A DNA stretch of 55,784 bases from Acinetobacter parvus DSM 16617 = CIP 108168 (GTDB lineage: Bacteria; Pseudomonadota; Gammaproteobacteria; Pseudomonadales; Moraxellaceae): assembly GCF_000368025.1 (NCBI RefSeq), contig NZ_KB849207.1, positions 72,217-128,000 of the forward strand, in the 5' to 3' direction. Below are positions 55,784 through 55,784 of this stretch, one piece after another. The stretch's first letter is position 1. Each line of letters starts with the position of its first letter. Below the pieces are notes generated by a model, which searched no databases, had not been told where the DNA came from, and saw only the letters and a list, made by a program, of their open reading frames with translations. A program made the translations under genes and the position numbers.

Positions 55784-55784
55784 T

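Overview
The window is an Acinetobacter chromosome segment. The evidence is the wza-wzb-wzc / fkpA boundary of a capsule (K) locus followed by the murJ-ampD-nadC-rph order, the ubiG-mupP-yciK cluster, the ribF-ileS-lspA-fkpB cluster and an rrn operon of 16S-Ile-Ala-23S-5S type, together with moderate-GC housekeeping genes and very AT-rich capsule genes. The species cannot be fixed from the sequence alone.

Region 1 (1-20831) is a capsule locus. The left edge is the 3' part of an IS3-family element that cuts a PglD-like acetyltransferase gene. Reading leftward from a divergent promoter region near 15.7-17.0 kb come rmlB-rmlD-rmlA-rmlC (dTDP-L-rhamnose), a MurJ-like Wzx, a GT4, a GT2, Wzy, another GT4 and GT2, a hexapeptide O-acetyltransferase, an epimerase resembling dTDP-L-rhamnose 4-epimerase, a CgeB-type glycosyltransferase, a WbpV/Qnr-like reductase and a WecA/WbpL-type initiating transferase (ItrB type). 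Five glycosyltransferases plus the initiating enzyme suggest a hexasaccharide unit containing L-rhamnose and possibly 6-deoxy-L-talose. The export genes wza-wzb-wzc run rightward. Between the two arms lies a decayed patch of IS5-type and IS3-type transposase fragments.

Region 2 (20.9-35.9 kb) is core genome. It holds two FKBP-type isomerases, murJ, ampD, nadC, rph, a fatty-acid desaturase with its ferredoxin-type reductase under a divergent TetR (FabR/DesT-like) regulator with palindromic operators, a second TetR, dsbA, ubiG-mupP-yciK, an RcnB-like periplasmic protein with internal repeats, and argA.

Region 3 (36.2-51.8 kb) starts with the ssuA-ssuD-ssuC-ssuB sulfonate operon. After it come a RutR-like regulator, a nucleosidase, a TDT-family transporter, ribF-ileS-lspA-fkpB, a lipoprotein PQQ-type sugar dehydrogenase, a deletion scar that joins an acyl-CoA dehydrogenase start to the end of an MFS transporter, and an AI-2E family permease.

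Region 4 (51.85-55.78 kb) is the minus-strand rRNA operon: terminator, 5S, 23S, tRNA-Ala(TGC) and tRNA-Ile(GAT). The 16S gene lies beyond the right edge.

I did not find a clearly new defence or mobile system. The most notable items are the capsule gene combination, the IS damage on both sides of the capsule genes, the exact microhomology deletion scar near 50.07 kb, the operator cluster of the desaturase operon, and a 51-codon ORF coupled to the TetR gene after ssuB.
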